Shown: positions 49,565 to 59,270 of the stretch, in pieces
Layout: the number at the start of each line of letters is the position of its first letter
How positions within the stretch are numbered: position 1 is the first letter of the stretch
Assembly: GCF_012349115.1 (NCBI RefSeq)
Contig: NZ_PQIG01000067.1
Span: forward strand, 1-64,000
Length of the DNA stretch: 64,000 nt
From: Rhizobium ruizarguesonis
Lineage (GTDB): Bacteria > Pseudomonadota > Alphaproteobacteria > Rhizobiales > Rhizobiaceae
Direction of reading: 5' to 3'
Notes under the pieces: model-generated
Databases searched by the model: none
Told to the model about the DNA's origin: nothing
The model's input: only the letters and a program-made list of their open reading frames with translations
Translations under genes and position numbers: made by a program

Positions 49565-50521
49565 ATGCGTTCTTCAACGATTTTAAGTCTCGTTATTGCG
49601 TTTGTGCTCGCAGCGGCAGCAGTTTTCGGCATGCGCGAGTATCTCTCCGATCAGAAGGCCCAGCTGTTGGCGATGAACGGCATAAAGGCCGAGGAAAGAA
49701 CACTCGTTGTCGCCGCCAAGCCAATGCGCTTCGGCGACCGGATCCGATCCGAAAATCTCAGGGCCATTCCGTGGCCCTCCAATGAAACACCCGCAGGCTC
49801 GTTCGTCAGCATCGGGGCTGTCGTCGGCAACGATGCCCAGCCGCGCTATGCCATGGCGGCGATCGACCCCGGCGAGCCGGTGCTATCCTCGAAAATCACT
49901 GGTACCGGCGAACGCGCCACGCTGTCGGCGGCGCTCGACCAGGGCATGAAGGCGGTTTCCATCCGCGTCAACGACGTGCTCGGCGTTGCCGGCTTCGTCA
50001 GGCCTTCCGATCGCGTCGACGTGCTTCTGACGCGGGTCGTGCGCGGACCGACAGGCAATGATCAGACCTTCGTTGACGTGCTGCTGCAAGGCGTCAAGGT
50101 GCTGGCGGTGGACCAGACGGCAGACGAGCGCAAGGACGAGCCATCCGTCGTGAAAACCGTGACCTTCGAAGTCACGACCGATGAGGCGCAGCGCCTTACC
50201 CTCGGCTCCAGTATCGGCACGCTCTCGCTGGCGCTTCGCAATATTGCCTCTTCCTCTGTCGAACAGACCCGGCAGATCACCGTCGCCGACCTTGGCGGCG
50301 GGGCGATGGCGACCGAGCTCGGCAAGGATCTGGAAAAGAATGAGTTGCCAGAACCTGAAAAACAAGTGCAGATTGTGGAGCCAAAGGTCGAGCCGGTGTT
50401 GCCGGTCGAGCCGAAGTGGGTGACGGTGGGGGTCTGGAACACGACGAAGCGCGAGGAGCACAGAGTCGGCCTGGGCCAGAGATATTTAGCCGGCGTGCCG
50501 CTGGTGCGGCTAGCCGAATGA
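49565..50521 (+). CDS. cpaB: CpaB/RcpC pilus assembly protein
   Basis: A 318-residue protein with an N-terminal membrane helix (MRSSTILSLVIAFVLAAAAVFG). A SAF domain follows (about 45-115; TLVVAAKPMRFGDRIRSENLR, IDPGEPVLSSKI), then an RcpC-type domain (GMKAVSIRVNDVLGVAGFVRPSDRVDVLLTR), and a Pro/Glu-rich tail. CpaB is periplasmic and works with the secretin in tad pili. The gene follows the pilin after about 100 nt. Confidence 0.92.
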   Translation: MRSSTILSLVIAFVLAAAAVFGMREYLSDQKAQLLAMNGIKAEERTLVVAAKPMRFGDRIRSENLRAIPWPSNETPAGSFVSIGAVVGNDAQPRYAMAAIDPGEPVLSSKITGTGERATLSAALDQGMKAVSIRVNDVLGVAGFVRPSDRVDVLLTRVVRGPTGNDQTFVDVLLQGVKVLAVDQTADERKDEPSVVKTVTFEVTTDEAQRLTLGSSIGTLSLALRNIASSSVEQTRQITVADLGGGAMATELGKDLEKNELPEPEKQVQIVEPKVEPVLPVEPKWVTVGVWNTTKREEHRVGLGQRYLAGVPLVRLAE

Positions 50522-50537
50522 GGGGGCTAAAGCAGGC

Positions 50538-52025
50538 ATGGCGAATGGCAAGAGAAGAATCGCAAGGACGAAAAGCCTTGCGGCACTGGCGGCAGTGTTT
50601 TCAGCCTGTGTGATTTTGGGGCCTGGATTTGCCGGCTGCGCCAGTGCACAGGAAAAGTTCGTCACGCTCGGCAAATCGGTCCAGCGTGTGACGTTGCCTC
50701 CGAACGCGACGCTGACGCTCAATACCGGCCAGCCCTTCGGTGATCTCGTCATCGGCAGCGCCGATATGATCGACGTGGTGCCGCTTTCCGACCGATCGCT
50801 GTTCATTCGCGGCAAGAAGATCGGTGCCACCAATATCTCGGTCTATGGCGACGACAAGTCGCTTCTCGGTGTCATCGACATCCGTGTTGCCAGCGATTTC
50901 ACCGAAGTCGCCGCCGCCATTCGCTCTGCCGCGCCCTCGGCCCGGGTTACCGTGGTCAACTCCAACGATCGCATTCGCCTGACAGGCTTGGTCCGTGACG
51001 GCGTTGAATTGCAGCGGGTGATGGAAGTCGCCCAGTCCTATTCCGACCAACCGGTGCTGAACCAGTTGCGCGTCAGCGACAGCCAGCAGGTGATGCTGGA
51101 GGTCCGTATCATTGAAGCCTCACGCACGACGGGTCGTGACCTCGGGATCGGTTGGTCCGGGCACGGCAACAACGGCATCGGCAAGGCAACGACCAGCCAG
51201 GGTATCGGCGTGAATGATGACGGCAGCCTGGCCCGCACCCTCCTTGATCCCAAGGGTGCTGCAACCGGTATGCTGCCCTTCGGCCAGCTGATCGCCAAGG
51301 TTCTGGAAATTTCGGGCGGCCGCATCGACGTGGTCATCAACGCGCTCGAGCAGAAGGGATTGGTGCGTCGTCTGGCTCAGCCGAACCTCATCGCAATGAG
51401 CGGCTCGACCGCCAGCTTCCATGCCGGCGGTGAAGTGCCGATCCTGAAGACGACGAACAACGGCACGACAGTGGCCACCGAGACGGACTATCGCCCCTTT
51501 GGTGTGCGGCTGACCTTCAAGCCGGTGGTGCTGGACGACGGCGTCATCAATTTGGAGATCGAGCCAGAGGTTTCCGAGCTTGATCCATCGATCAGCGTCA
51601 ACGGCAATCCCGGTTTCATCTCACGCGCTGCCAGCACGACGGTAGCGCTTCGTGACGGACAGAGCTTTGCCATGGCGGGCCTGTTGCAGTCGATCAATGC
51701 CAAAGACATCCAGCAACTGCCGGGCCTCGGGAAGATACCGATCCTCGGCGCACTGTTCCGTTCGACGAGTTTCCAGAAGAAGGAATCCGACCTGGTTATC
51801 GTCGTCACCCCGCACATTGTGCGACCGGCCCGCCCGGGTGAGGACCTCTACAGTCCGCTCGATCAGACGCGTTCGTCCAACGACGTCGAGCTTTTCGCGC
51901 TCGGTGTCCTGGAAGTCGACAAGGATATGCTCCGGCGCTTTCGCAACGGCGAAGGCGTGACTGGGCCCTATGGCCATCGTCTCGACCTGAACCAGGGAGC
52001 CCAAGTTGTTGTTACAAAACGCTAA
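50538..52025 (+). CDS. cpaC: CpaC/RcpA outer-membrane secretin
   Basis: A 495-residue secretin with a signal peptide (to about 37, ending ASA-QE), N0/BON-like periplasmic modules (about 45-205), and the C-terminal secretin domain (about 260-430; ALEQKGLVRRLAQPNLIAMSGSTASFHAGGEVPI, VVTPHIVRPA). It forms the outer-membrane pore for the pilus. It follows cpaB by 16 nt and overlaps the next lipoprotein gene by 20 nt. Confidence 0.94.
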   Translation: MANGKRRIARTKSLAALAAVFSACVILGPGFAGCASAQEKFVTLGKSVQRVTLPPNATLTLNTGQPFGDLVIGSADMIDVVPLSDRSLFIRGKKIGATNISVYGDDKSLLGVIDIRVASDFTEVAAAIRSAAPSARVTVVNSNDRIRLTGLVRDGVELQRVMEVAQSYSDQPVLNQLRVSDSQQVMLEVRIIEASRTTGRDLGIGWSGHGNNGIGKATTSQGIGVNDDGSLARTLLDPKGAATGMLPFGQLIAKVLEISGGRIDVVINALEQKGLVRRLAQPNLIAMSGSTASFHAGGEVPILKTTNNGTTVATETDYRPFGVRLTFKPVVLDDGVINLEIEPEVSELDPSISVNGNPGFISRAASTTVALRDGQSFAMAGLLQSINAKDIQQLPGLGKIPILGALFRSTSFQKKESDLVIVVTPHIVRPARPGEDLYSPLDQTRSSNDVELFALGVLEVDKDMLRRFRNGEGVTGPYGHRLDLNQGAQVVVTKR

Positions 52026-52314
52026 GCGCGTCCTTTTCCTCCTCGCAGCCGCCGGCCTTGCTTCCGGCTGCGCCGACTACATGAACCATCGCGACTCGAT
52101 CACCTTCGGGCTCGGGAATGCCGTGGAAGCAAACAAGGCCATCCATATCGAGGACCCGTTCCCGCCGGAAGCCCAGCGAACCTGGATCGCAAGCGACGGC
52201 AAGGTGGTCCGCAGGGTGGTCACTCAGTACCAGAACGGCGGGATGGGCGTTGTTCCGCCGTCGCCGGCCATGGGGGCTAATGGGGCGTCCAGTGTGGCTA
52301 CCGTTAGCCAATAG
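52006..52314 (+). CDS. short lipoprotein of the tad locus (in the CpaD position)
   Basis: A 102-residue probable lipoprotein: basic start, hydrophobic LFLLAAAGLASG, lipobox LASGC with Cys at 22, then the polar stretch ADYMNHRDSITFGLGNAVEANK. It takes the place of CpaD between the secretin and the TadG-like gene, but CpaD is usually over 200 residues. It begins with TTG, which has GGGAG about 6 nt upstream, and overlaps the cpaC stop. It may be a reduced CpaD or a separate pilotin-like protein. Confidence 0.75.
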   Translation: MLLQNAKRVLFLLAAAGLASGCADYMNHRDSITFGLGNAVEANKAIHIEDPFPPEAQRTWIASDGKVVRRVVTQYQNGGMGVVPPSPAMGANGASSVATVSQ

Positions 52315-52401
52315 CTGGCGAAAGGCATGAACGGCGGTAGCGCGCCGGAAGGGAAAATGCACGATAGAGGGTCGTCACGGCGATAGCGCGGTGATGGGGG
52401 T

Positions 52402-54009
52402 ATGCCAATGCTGAGCAGGGTTGTCAGACGGTTCTGGAACGATCATCGTGGCTATGTCATCGCCTTGACGCTTATCGCCATGCCTATGCTTCTCGGCTTT
52501 TCGCTGCTGGTCATCGATGTCGGCCGCAGCAGCAACCTGCACACCGATCTGCAGAACGCGGTCGATGCAATGGCGCTCGCCGGAGCCCGCGAACTCGATG
52601 GCCGCGACGATGCCATTTCGAGGGCGCAGACGGCAATCGAGAAAATCGCCAATAGCGCGGCTTTTTCAGGGGGCGGGATCGGCATGTCGCTTGGCTCGCA
52701 TATCACCTTGACCTATAACGCCGGAAATGACGCCGGCAGCACGGTCAGCGTGTTTTTTCTGAAGAACATCCCGGCCAACGACGATACGCCCATCCCGGCG
52801 TCGATGAAGACGATAGTGGCCAGCGAGGCGTCCTATGCCTGGGTCATCGCCAAGCCGCAGGCGATGCAGACGATCTTTCCGATCCCGGTCGGCTTCACCC
52901 GCAATACGATCAACATCGCTGCCGATGCTGTGGCCGTATACCATGCCAGCGCCTGTGATATCACGCCGATCTTCATCTGCAATCCCTATGAGCCGGCTGG
53001 CAATACGAGCCCGGCCGCCAACGAACAGGCGGCGGCGGATCTCCACACCAACTTCGCGGCCGGCAATCTCTACGGCCGGCAAATCGAAATGTACAGCACG
53101 TCTTCGTCCAGCCCCGGGCCTGGCAATTTCGGGTTCCTGAGAACCCCTCTGGGCAATGGCGCAAGCGTGATGGCCGACGCTTTGGCTACCGGGAATCCGG
53201 GGGCCTGTTATACGAAGGACAACCTGGATACCGAAACGGGTGCCATGGCCGGGCCAGTTGAAGACGGCGTCAACACGCGATTCGGTATTTATCAGGGGTC
53301 GTTCAAGGGCTCGCGCAATGATGGCCGCTACCGCCCGGCCCAGAACGTGCGCTCCGCACAAAAGCAAACGGGACAGAACGGCTGCAAGGCCTACGACCCG
53401 GTGCTGGTCGGCAGCACCGTTGGCGATGTCACCAAGGCGGTGCCATTGGGTTACGGTGCAGCCATGTCGCCCCTCGGCGGCGGCAAGATCAGCACCAGCA
53501 ACAATTGGAACTATGCAAACTACTGGACCGTCGCGCAGGGCGGCACGGCCCCGTCGGTCAGCGCGATTCTCAGCAATTATTCCAGCTATCCGCCGCAGGC
53601 CGGCGGAACACCGAGCCGGCCCTCCGCCTATGACGTCTATCGTTACGAGCTCAACACCGCGGCGCTGCTCAACCATGCCTCGGCAAACGGCGAAATCGGC
53701 AATCCGACGACAGGCGGCGGACAGTGCTACTCGGGGCCGGCCCTGTCGAACTACACGGTGGGCGAATATGGCGACCGCCGCGAGATTTTCGCCGCCATCG
53801 TCAATTGCGGCTACGAGGCCTCGGTCGACCATTTGAACGGCCACAAGCAGACGCAGGCGGTTGCCTTCGCACGCATGTTCATGACCAAACCGGCGATCAA
53901 GGCTGGCAACGAGCGCTATCTGTCGCTTGAAGTGATCGACATCAGCGGCAAGGGTGGACGGGGCACACTCGAAGATTTCCTCCGGGAAGAAGCGGAGCTG
54001 GTCAGATGA
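52402..54009 (+). CDS. TadG-like pilus protein (Tad domain)
   Basis: A 535-residue protein. After a short basic leader with HRGYVIALTLIAMPMLLGFSLLVIDVG comes the membrane helix of the TadG/Tad-domain family, with NLHTDLQNAVDAMALAGARELDG typical of the exported part. The large C-terminal part (200-530) is extracytoplasmic, rich in Gly, Asn and Ser, and has several Cys (ACDITPIFICNP). No MIDAS motif DxSxS of a VWA domain is seen, which differs from some TadG proteins. Its stop overlaps the start of the next TadE-like gene (ATGA). Confidence 0.88.
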   Translation: MPMLSRVVRRFWNDHRGYVIALTLIAMPMLLGFSLLVIDVGRSSNLHTDLQNAVDAMALAGARELDGRDDAISRAQTAIEKIANSAAFSGGGIGMSLGSHITLTYNAGNDAGSTVSVFFLKNIPANDDTPIPASMKTIVASEASYAWVIAKPQAMQTIFPIPVGFTRNTINIAADAVAVYHASACDITPIFICNPYEPAGNTSPAANEQAAADLHTNFAAGNLYGRQIEMYSTSSSSPGPGNFGFLRTPLGNGASVMADALATGNPGACYTKDNLDTETGAMAGPVEDGVNTRFGIYQGSFKGSRNDGRYRPAQNVRSAQKQTGQNGCKAYDPVLVGSTVGDVTKAVPLGYGAAMSPLGGGKISTSNNWNYANYWTVAQGGTAPSVSAILSNYSSYPPQAGGTPSRPSAYDVYRYELNTAALLNHASANGEIGNPTTGGGQCYSGPALSNYTVGEYGDRREIFAAIVNCGYEASVDHLNGHKQTQAVAFARMFMTKPAIKAGNERYLSLEVIDISGKGGRGTLEDFLREEAELVR

Positions 54010-54485
54010 TGGCGCTCCGCAATTTTATCTTGCATCGGCTTGGCCTCGGCTTCTGGCGGCGGCAGGAAGGCGCAGTGCTTGCCGAAGCGCTGCTCGCCAT
54101 CCCCTTTGTGACGCTCTTTGCGGCGGGGATACTCGAGTTTGGCAGCATCTTCTGGCAGCGCATGCAGATCGACGCAGGCTTGCGCGATGCCGGGCGTTAC
54201 CTTTCGCGGTGCCGACCGGTGTCGGGAACCTATGTGCCGACATGCAATCAGGCGACTGCGAAGACGATCGCCTTTTACGGAACGCAAACACCACCGGCAA
54301 ACGCTAAACCCCGTGTACCCGGCTGGAATAACCCTGCCGACATCACCATCACTGCGCCGGATGCGGACGGGGACATCACCATTTCCACCGCTCATCTCTA
54401 CCAGACCTCGCCGGTGTTCGGCTTTCTGGGAATTGGTGCCATCACTATCAGTTCCTTCCATGAAGAGAGATACATCGGATGGTGA
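54006..54485 (+). CDS. TadE-like pseudopilin 1
   Basis: A 159-residue pseudopilin with leader RRQEGAVLAEALLAIPFVTLFAAGILEFG, a hydrophobic N-terminal helix with Glu at the conserved position, and an extracytoplasmic domain with paired Cys (SRCRPVSGTYVPTCN). It should be processed by CpaA. It overlaps the next TadE gene by 7 nt. Confidence 0.9.
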   Translation: MMALRNFILHRLGLGFWRRQEGAVLAEALLAIPFVTLFAAGILEFGSIFWQRMQIDAGLRDAGRYLSRCRPVSGTYVPTCNQATAKTIAFYGTQTPPANAKPRVPGWNNPADITITAPDADGDITISTAHLYQTSPVFGFLGIGAITISSFHEERYIGW

Positions 54486-55102
54486 CCTCTAGGGCAATCA
54501 AGGCATTCTGGCAGGATAGCAGTGGTGTCAGCCTTGTCGAAGCATTGCTGACCTTTCCGATCGTCATGCTGGTATTCGCCGCCTTCATCGAGTTCGGCTA
54601 TGCCATGTCGCAGTGGAATCAGACGGTCAAGGCACTGCAATATGGCGCCCGTTTGGCGGCGGTATCCGATCCGCTGACCACGAATTTCAATGCCGTTTTC
54701 CCAACAGATGCCGCCAATCCACTCAACAACGGCAAAGCGGCGCCAAACGATGCAACAATATCCTCGACCTGCGGACCGGCTCTTGCAAACTGCACGGCGG
54801 CATTGAACCGGATTGTCCGGGGAAGCGACGGCGTTTGCAACGCGGGAACCGATCCTCGCCCCGGCATTTGCGACCTCAATTGGCGCATCACGCCGGATAA
54901 GCTGATGGTCACCTACCAGCGATCGGGGCTCGGCTATTGGGGCCGGCCTGACGGGCCCGTGCTGACGATGCGGCTGGAGGTGCGCAACATCACCTTCGAT
55001 CTGCCGATCCTTGGCGGGCTGTTGGGATTGAACGACGTCACCATCCCGGCCCATCCGGTGACGATCACGACGGAAGATCTGAAGACCTGCTCAACCTGCT
55101 GA
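54479..55102 (+). CDS. TadE-like pseudopilin 2 (TadF position)
   Basis: A 207-residue pseudopilin with QDSSGVSLVEALLTFPIVMLVFAAFIEFG followed by a C-terminal extracytoplasmic domain with four Cys (STCGPALANCT, DGVCNAG). It fits TadF, which with TadE is a minor pilin of tad systems. An alternative GTG start one codon later makes no difference to the assignment. Cpa E follows after 29 nt. Confidence 0.9.
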   Translation: MVTSRAIKAFWQDSSGVSLVEALLTFPIVMLVFAAFIEFGYAMSQWNQTVKALQYGARLAAVSDPLTTNFNAVFPTDAANPLNNGKAAPNDATISSTCGPALANCTAALNRIVRGSDGVCNAGTDPRPGICDLNWRITPDKLMVTYQRSGLGYWGRPDGPVLTMRLEVRNITFDLPILGGLLGLNDVTIPAHPVTITTEDLKTCSTC

Positions 55103-55131
55103 CTCCTTAAATTACGCGTAGGAAAGCGAAA

Positions 55132-56280
55132 ATGACAGCTCACATGAACATTGCCGCATCCACCAAGATATTGGTTCTCTCCGACGACGCGGCTGCAGCG
55201 AGCTTCATGCTCGACACGTTCGGGTCGCTTTCGCGTTACGATGTCCGCCACCTCTCACTAAAGGCGCTCGGAGAAAAAGGCCGGTTCGATCCGACTCAGT
55301 TCGACCTGATCGTTCTCGACGTCGACAACGGGACATTGCTGCAACAGCCGGAGCTTTTCACGTTTCGCACCAGCTATCGGGACATTCCGCTCGTCGTGGT
55401 TTCCGAGGACCTGCCGGACGACATGCTGCGGCTGCTCTTCCGCCTGAACGGCAATGACTGGCTGAAGAAGCCACTCGAGCGCCGGGCACTGATCGACATG
55501 ATTTCGACCCATGCGCCGGGCACCGGGGCGAGCGACAGCCGCGTGCATGCCGTGGTCTCGGCCGTCGGCGGCGCCGGCGCCAGCGTGATCGCTTCGTCGC
55601 TTGCTCATGTACTGGCCCAGCCGACCAAGAATTCCACGCCGCGGATTGACCTGTTCGACACGGATTTTTGCTCCGGGGCGCTTGGCTATTATCTCAACCT
55701 TGTCAACGACTACGACCTAAAACCGGTCATCGCCAATCCTTCCCGGGTCGATCTGGAATTCATCGATCTGGTCCGAAAGCGGCATTCGGGAGGCTTTTCA
55801 CTGCTGTCTTTCAAGCAGCCATCAGTCCTTCTGGCGCCGAAGGGCCGTGAACTCGTGCTGCGTATGCTCGACGTGGCCGCCTTCGAGAGCGACCATACCA
55901 TCGTCGACGTTCCCTACTATGACACGCCATGGAAATACGAGGTGCTCAGCTCGGTCAACAGCATCTGCATCGTCACCGAAATGACGGTACCGGCGCTTTC
56001 CCAAGCCAAGGATTTGTTTGCCACTCTGGTGCGGCTGCGAGGCAGTTCGGAGCAGATATTCATCGTCATCAACAAATACCGCGCCAAGCTTTTCGGCCTC
56101 GGCCTCGGCCTGCGCCGACAACAAACGGAGAAGATATTCAAGGAGATCCCGACGCATGTCATTGCGGATGACTGGGATACTCTGAGCGAGGCGGTCAACC
56201 GCGGCGTGTTGCCATTTCAAGTGAATTCCCGGGCGCGCTTCTGCAGCGCGGTCGGTAAGCTTGGAGCACTGGTGCGATGA
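55132..56280 (+). CDS. cpaE: CpaE/TadZ pilus localisation ATPase-like protein
   Basis: A 382-residue protein with an N-terminal receiver-like domain (about 12-125; ILVLSDDAAAA, LIVLDVDNG) and a C-terminal MinD/ParA-like domain from about 138. The deviant Walker A is VGGAGASVIASS: the Lys residues of KGGxGK(S/T) are missing, as in many CpaE/TadZ proteins, so ATP hydrolysis is doubtful. IDLFDTDFCSGALGYYLN follows as the switch region. It places the pilus machinery at a cell pole. The stop overlaps the L,D-transpeptidase start (ATGA). Confidence 0.92.
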   Translation: MTAHMNIAASTKILVLSDDAAAASFMLDTFGSLSRYDVRHLSLKALGEKGRFDPTQFDLIVLDVDNGTLLQQPELFTFRTSYRDIPLVVVSEDLPDDMLRLLFRLNGNDWLKKPLERRALIDMISTHAPGTGASDSRVHAVVSAVGGAGASVIASSLAHVLAQPTKNSTPRIDLFDTDFCSGALGYYLNLVNDYDLKPVIANPSRVDLEFIDLVRKRHSGGFSLLSFKQPSVLLAPKGRELVLRMLDVAAFESDHTIVDVPYYDTPWKYEVLSSVNSICIVTEMTVPALSQAKDLFATLVRLRGSSEQIFIVINKYRAKLFGLGLGLRRQQTEKIFKEIPTHVIADDWDTLSEAVNRGVLPFQVNSRARFCSAVGKLGALVR

Positions 56281-56849
56281 CGGCGATCGACAGTGGGCGC
56301 ATAAGGTCCTGCGCCGCCGATGTTGGCCTTGCAGTTTTGGCAATTCTGGCCGCTGTCGGCGACGCTGAGGCAGGCGGGCTTGTGCCACGTAGCCTTGGGC
56401 CGACGACAAGCGCCGTGGTGACGATCGAAAAAAGCTATGCGGCTGGGACAATCGTCATCGTCAGCGGCAACCGTACGCTGGATCTCGTCATCTCCGAAGG
56501 ACGCGCGATCCGTTACAAAATCGGAGTCGGACGAGACGGATTTCGCTGGAGCGGTACCGTCAAGGTTGGACGCAAGGCCGAGTGGCCCGACTGGCGCCCG
56601 CCTGCCGAGATGAAGGCGCGCTCGGCTGGACTTCCGGACCTGGTACCCGCCGGACCGCTCAATCCTTTGGGTGCTCGCGGGATCTATCTCTACAAGGGTG
56701 GGACAGACACGCTCTACCGCATTCATGGAACGAACGAGCAGTCGACGGTCGGCGGTTTCGCGTCATCGGGCTGTTTTCGCATGAGCAATGCCGACGTCAT
56801 CGATCTCTACAAGAGGGTGAAAGTCGGTTCCACGGTCATTGTAAATTAA
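56277..56849 (+). CDS. L,D-transpeptidase (YkuD family) inside the tad operon
   Basis: A 190-residue exported enzyme of the YkuD fold, which cross-links peptidoglycan or attaches proteins to it. An N-terminal hydrophobic segment (about 16-32, VGLAVLAILAAVGDAEA) can be a signal peptide. The active site has His150 in YRIHGTNEQ and Cys166, Arg168 in SSGCFRM. The usual pattern is SHGCxR, so His164 is Ser here. It overlaps cpaE by 4 nt and precedes cpaF by 18 nt, so it is part of the pilus operon and may open or anchor the wall at the pilus site. Confidence 0.88.
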   Translation: MTAIDSGRIRSCAADVGLAVLAILAAVGDAEAGGLVPRSLGPTTSAVVTIEKSYAAGTIVIVSGNRTLDLVISEGRAIRYKIGVGRDGFRWSGTVKVGRKAEWPDWRPPAEMKARSAGLPDLVPAGPLNPLGARGIYLYKGGTDTLYRIHGTNEQSTVGGFASSGCFRMSNADVIDLYKRVKVGSTVIVN

Positions 56850-56867
56850 TCGTTCAGGGGTGGGCAC

Positions 56868-58313
56868 ATGGCGAGCGGTATCATGGGGCGTTTTTACAAG
56901 CAGGGGGAGCCGGAAAGCCGGGAACCGGAGGCGGCCAAACCGTCTTTGGTCGGCGCAGTTCAGAACATGCCTGCCCAACCGGCCTCTGATAACGCCACGG
57001 CGAGTGGAGAAGAGGCTTCGCTCGGGCCGGACATGGTTTCCGAGCGGGTCAATCTGCACCGCTACCTGCTCGATCGCATCAACCTCGGGATTCTCGACAC
57101 GCTCGACAACGAGGAGATCGCCACCGAGATCCGGCCGTTGGTCAAGGACTATATCCGGGCGAACAACTTTCCGCTGAACGCCAAGGAAATCAATGATCTG
57201 ATCCGCGACATCACCGACGAGATGCTCGGGCTGGGACCGATCGAGCCGCTGCTGGCCGACGACACAATCGCAGATATTCTCATCAACGGCTACAACAGCG
57301 TCTATGTCGAGCGGAGTGGCAAGCTCGAGAGCACCGCCGTGCGGTTCAAAGACGAGGACCATCTCCTTCGGGTGATCAACAAGATCGTCTCGGCGGTTGG
57401 CCGCCGCGTCGACGAGTCAACCCCGATGGTTGACGCCCGCCTTAAGGATGGCTCGCGTGTCAACGTCGCCATCCGACCGATTTCGGTCGATGGACCGCTC
57501 GTTTCCATCCGCAAATTCACGCGTAAGCCGCTGACAATGGAGCGCCTGGTGCAACACGGCGCCATGGCCGATGCGATGCGCATCCTTCTCAGCGCCGCGG
57601 TTAAGGGCAAGGTATCGATGGTCATTTCAGGCGGCACCGGTTCTGGCAAGACCACCTTGCTTAACGCCCTCTCGTCGCAGATTTCTCCAAGGGAGCGCCT
57701 GATTACGATCGAGGATGCTGCCGAGCTTCAACTGCAACAGCCGCATGTCGGGCGCTTGGAAACCCGACCGCCGACACTCGACGGACGCAACGAGATCCGT
57801 CAACGCGAACTTTTGAAAAACGCCCTGCGCATGCGCCCCGACCGCATCATCGTCGGCGAAGTCCGCGGCGACGAGGCGTTCGACATGCTGCAGGCAATGA
57901 ATACCGGCCACGAGGGGTCGATGACGACCATTCACGCCAACACGCCCCGCGACGCGGTCGGCCGACTTGAGCAGATGGTGGGCATGGCAGGGATGCCGAT
58001 GTCGCAGTTGAGCATTCGCTCGCAGATCTCCTCCGCCATCACCATGATCGTGCAGGTTCAGCGCCTGAGCGACGGCAGCCGCAAGGTTGTCTCGATCTCC
58101 GAGATCACCGGCATGGAGGGCGAAGTCGTGCAGATGCAGGAGATTATGAAATTCAAGAAACTCGGCACCGATGAAGGCGGGCGAATCCATGGAGAATTCC
58201 GCGCCACCGGCATTCGGCCGCGGTTCGTCGAGGAATTTGCCGAACTCGGGATCGAGATCCCTGTGACGATTTTTGATCCCGGTAAACCGCTGCAGACGGG
58301 ACCTGTCCAATGA
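56868..58313 (+). CDS. cpaF: CpaF/TadA pilus assembly ATPase
   Basis: A 481-residue secretion ATPase of the VirB11/CpaF family. After an N-terminal segment of about 100 residues come the N-domain ([28 protein letters not shown]), Walker [14 protein letters not shown] (about 252-264), Asp box, [19 protein letters not shown] (Walker B) and [17 protein letters not shown] (His box). All motifs are intact. It drives pilus extension. Its stop overlaps tadB by 4 nt. Confidence 0.95.
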   Translation: MASGIMGRFYKQGEPESREPEAAKPSLVGAVQNMPAQPASDNATASGEEASLGPDMVSERVNLHRYLLDRINLGILDTLDNEEIATEIRPLVKDYIRANNFPLNAKEINDLIRDITDEMLGLGPIEPLLADDTIADILINGYNSVYVERSGKLESTAVRFKDEDHLLRVINKIVSAVGRRVDESTPMVDARLKDGSRVNVAIRPISVDGPLVSIRKFTRKPLTMERLVQHGAMADAMRILLSAAVKGKVSMVISGGTGSGKTTLLNALSSQISPRERLITIEDAAELQLQQPHVGRLETRPPTLDGRNEIRQRELLKNALRMRPDRIIVGEVRGDEAFDMLQAMNTGHEGSMTTIHANTPRDAVGRLEQMVGMAGMPMSQLSIRSQISSAITMIVQVQRLSDGSRKVVSISEITGMEGEVVQMQEIMKFKKLGTDEGGRIHGEFRATGIRPRFVEEFAELGIEIPVTIFDPGKPLQTGPVQ

Positions 58314-59263
58314 TCCTGCTTCTCCTTTACGCGGCCGTTTTTACCGCCGCCCTTGTTGCTGTCGAAGCGATCATGCGCGGCTATTTCAAGACATCCGAAC
58401 GCCACCGCGCTGTGAACCATCGGCTGAGCTTGCTCGAGGTCAGCGATGATCATCGCAAGACCTATAGTGATATGCTCAAGGAGCGCGGGGCCGGCGGCAG
58501 TTGGCGGCAGACCCCCCTGATGCAGCGGCTGCTGCAGTTCTACGCCCAGTCGGGAATCAAGTTCGATGCCAAGCGATTTGCTCTCTTCGCGATCGCGGGC
58601 GCTCTTTTGACGTGGCTGGTTGTTCAGGTCCTCCTGCCGAGCACTCTGTTCAGAGTGCCCGCCTTTCTGCTGATCTGCCTTCTCATCCCCGCACTCGTCG
58701 TCTGGCGCGCCCGGGTGCGCCGCATGAGGAAATTCGAACTGAAGCTTCCTGAAGCGCTCGATGTCGCCAATCGCAGCTTGGCCGCCGGCCACCCGCTGCC
58801 GGCGGCGATTTCTTTGGTGGCACGCGAGATGCCCGATCCGATCGGCACCGAGTTCGGCCTGCTCTCGGATGAACTCACCTACGGCGTGACGCTGGACGAC
58901 GCCCTTGTGAACTTGGCCGACCGGGTCGGCGTTGAGGATCTGAACCTGCTTGCAATATCGCTGAGCGTACAGGCGGGAACCGGCGGAAACCTCGTGGAGA
59001 TCTTGCAGAACCTTTCGAAGACGCTGCGAGACCGGACGCTGCTGAGGGCAAAGGTCAGGGCGATTTCCTCGGAAGGACGCATCACGGCGATCTTCATGTC
59101 AATGTATCCGTTTCTGCTCTACGCGATGATCAAGATATTGTCGCCGACCTACTTCGATCCCGTCTGGGAGAGCGGCCACGGAGCCATTGTGGTGAGCGTG
59201 CTGCTCGCCGTCATGGCGATCGGGAATGTCATTCTCTACAAGATGGTCAACTTCGAGTACTGA
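58310..59263 (+). CDS. tadB: TadB inner-membrane platform protein
   Basis: A 317-residue membrane protein with an N-terminal helix, a helix pair near 85-130 and a C-terminal helix pair, and a T2SSF domain (about 150-280) with KLPEALDVANRSLAAGHPLPAAI and ALSLSVQAGTGGNLVEIL-like SVQAGTGGNLVEILQNL. It forms the inner-membrane platform with TadC for CpaF. The ATG overlaps the cpaF stop (ATGA). Confidence 0.93.
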   Translation: MILLLLYAAVFTAALVAVEAIMRGYFKTSERHRAVNHRLSLLEVSDDHRKTYSDMLKERGAGGSWRQTPLMQRLLQFYAQSGIKFDAKRFALFAIAGALLTWLVVQVLLPSTLFRVPAFLLICLLIPALVVWRARVRRMRKFELKLPEALDVANRSLAAGHPLPAAISLVAREMPDPIGTEFGLLSDELTYGVTLDDALVNLADRVGVEDLNLLAISLSVQAGTGGNLVEILQNLSKTLRDRTLLRAKVRAISSEGRITAIFMSMYPFLLYAMIKILSPTYFDPVWESGHGAIVVSVLLAVMAIGNVILYKMVNFEY

Positions 59264-59270
59264 GGCGGTC

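Noticed and set aside
52666..53844. A 392-codon minus-strand frame opposite the TadG-like gene
   Set aside because: The plus-strand gene has an N-terminal Tad segment, operon overlap and codon bias; the antisense frame has none of these and is rich in Arg and Ala as expected for a shadow.
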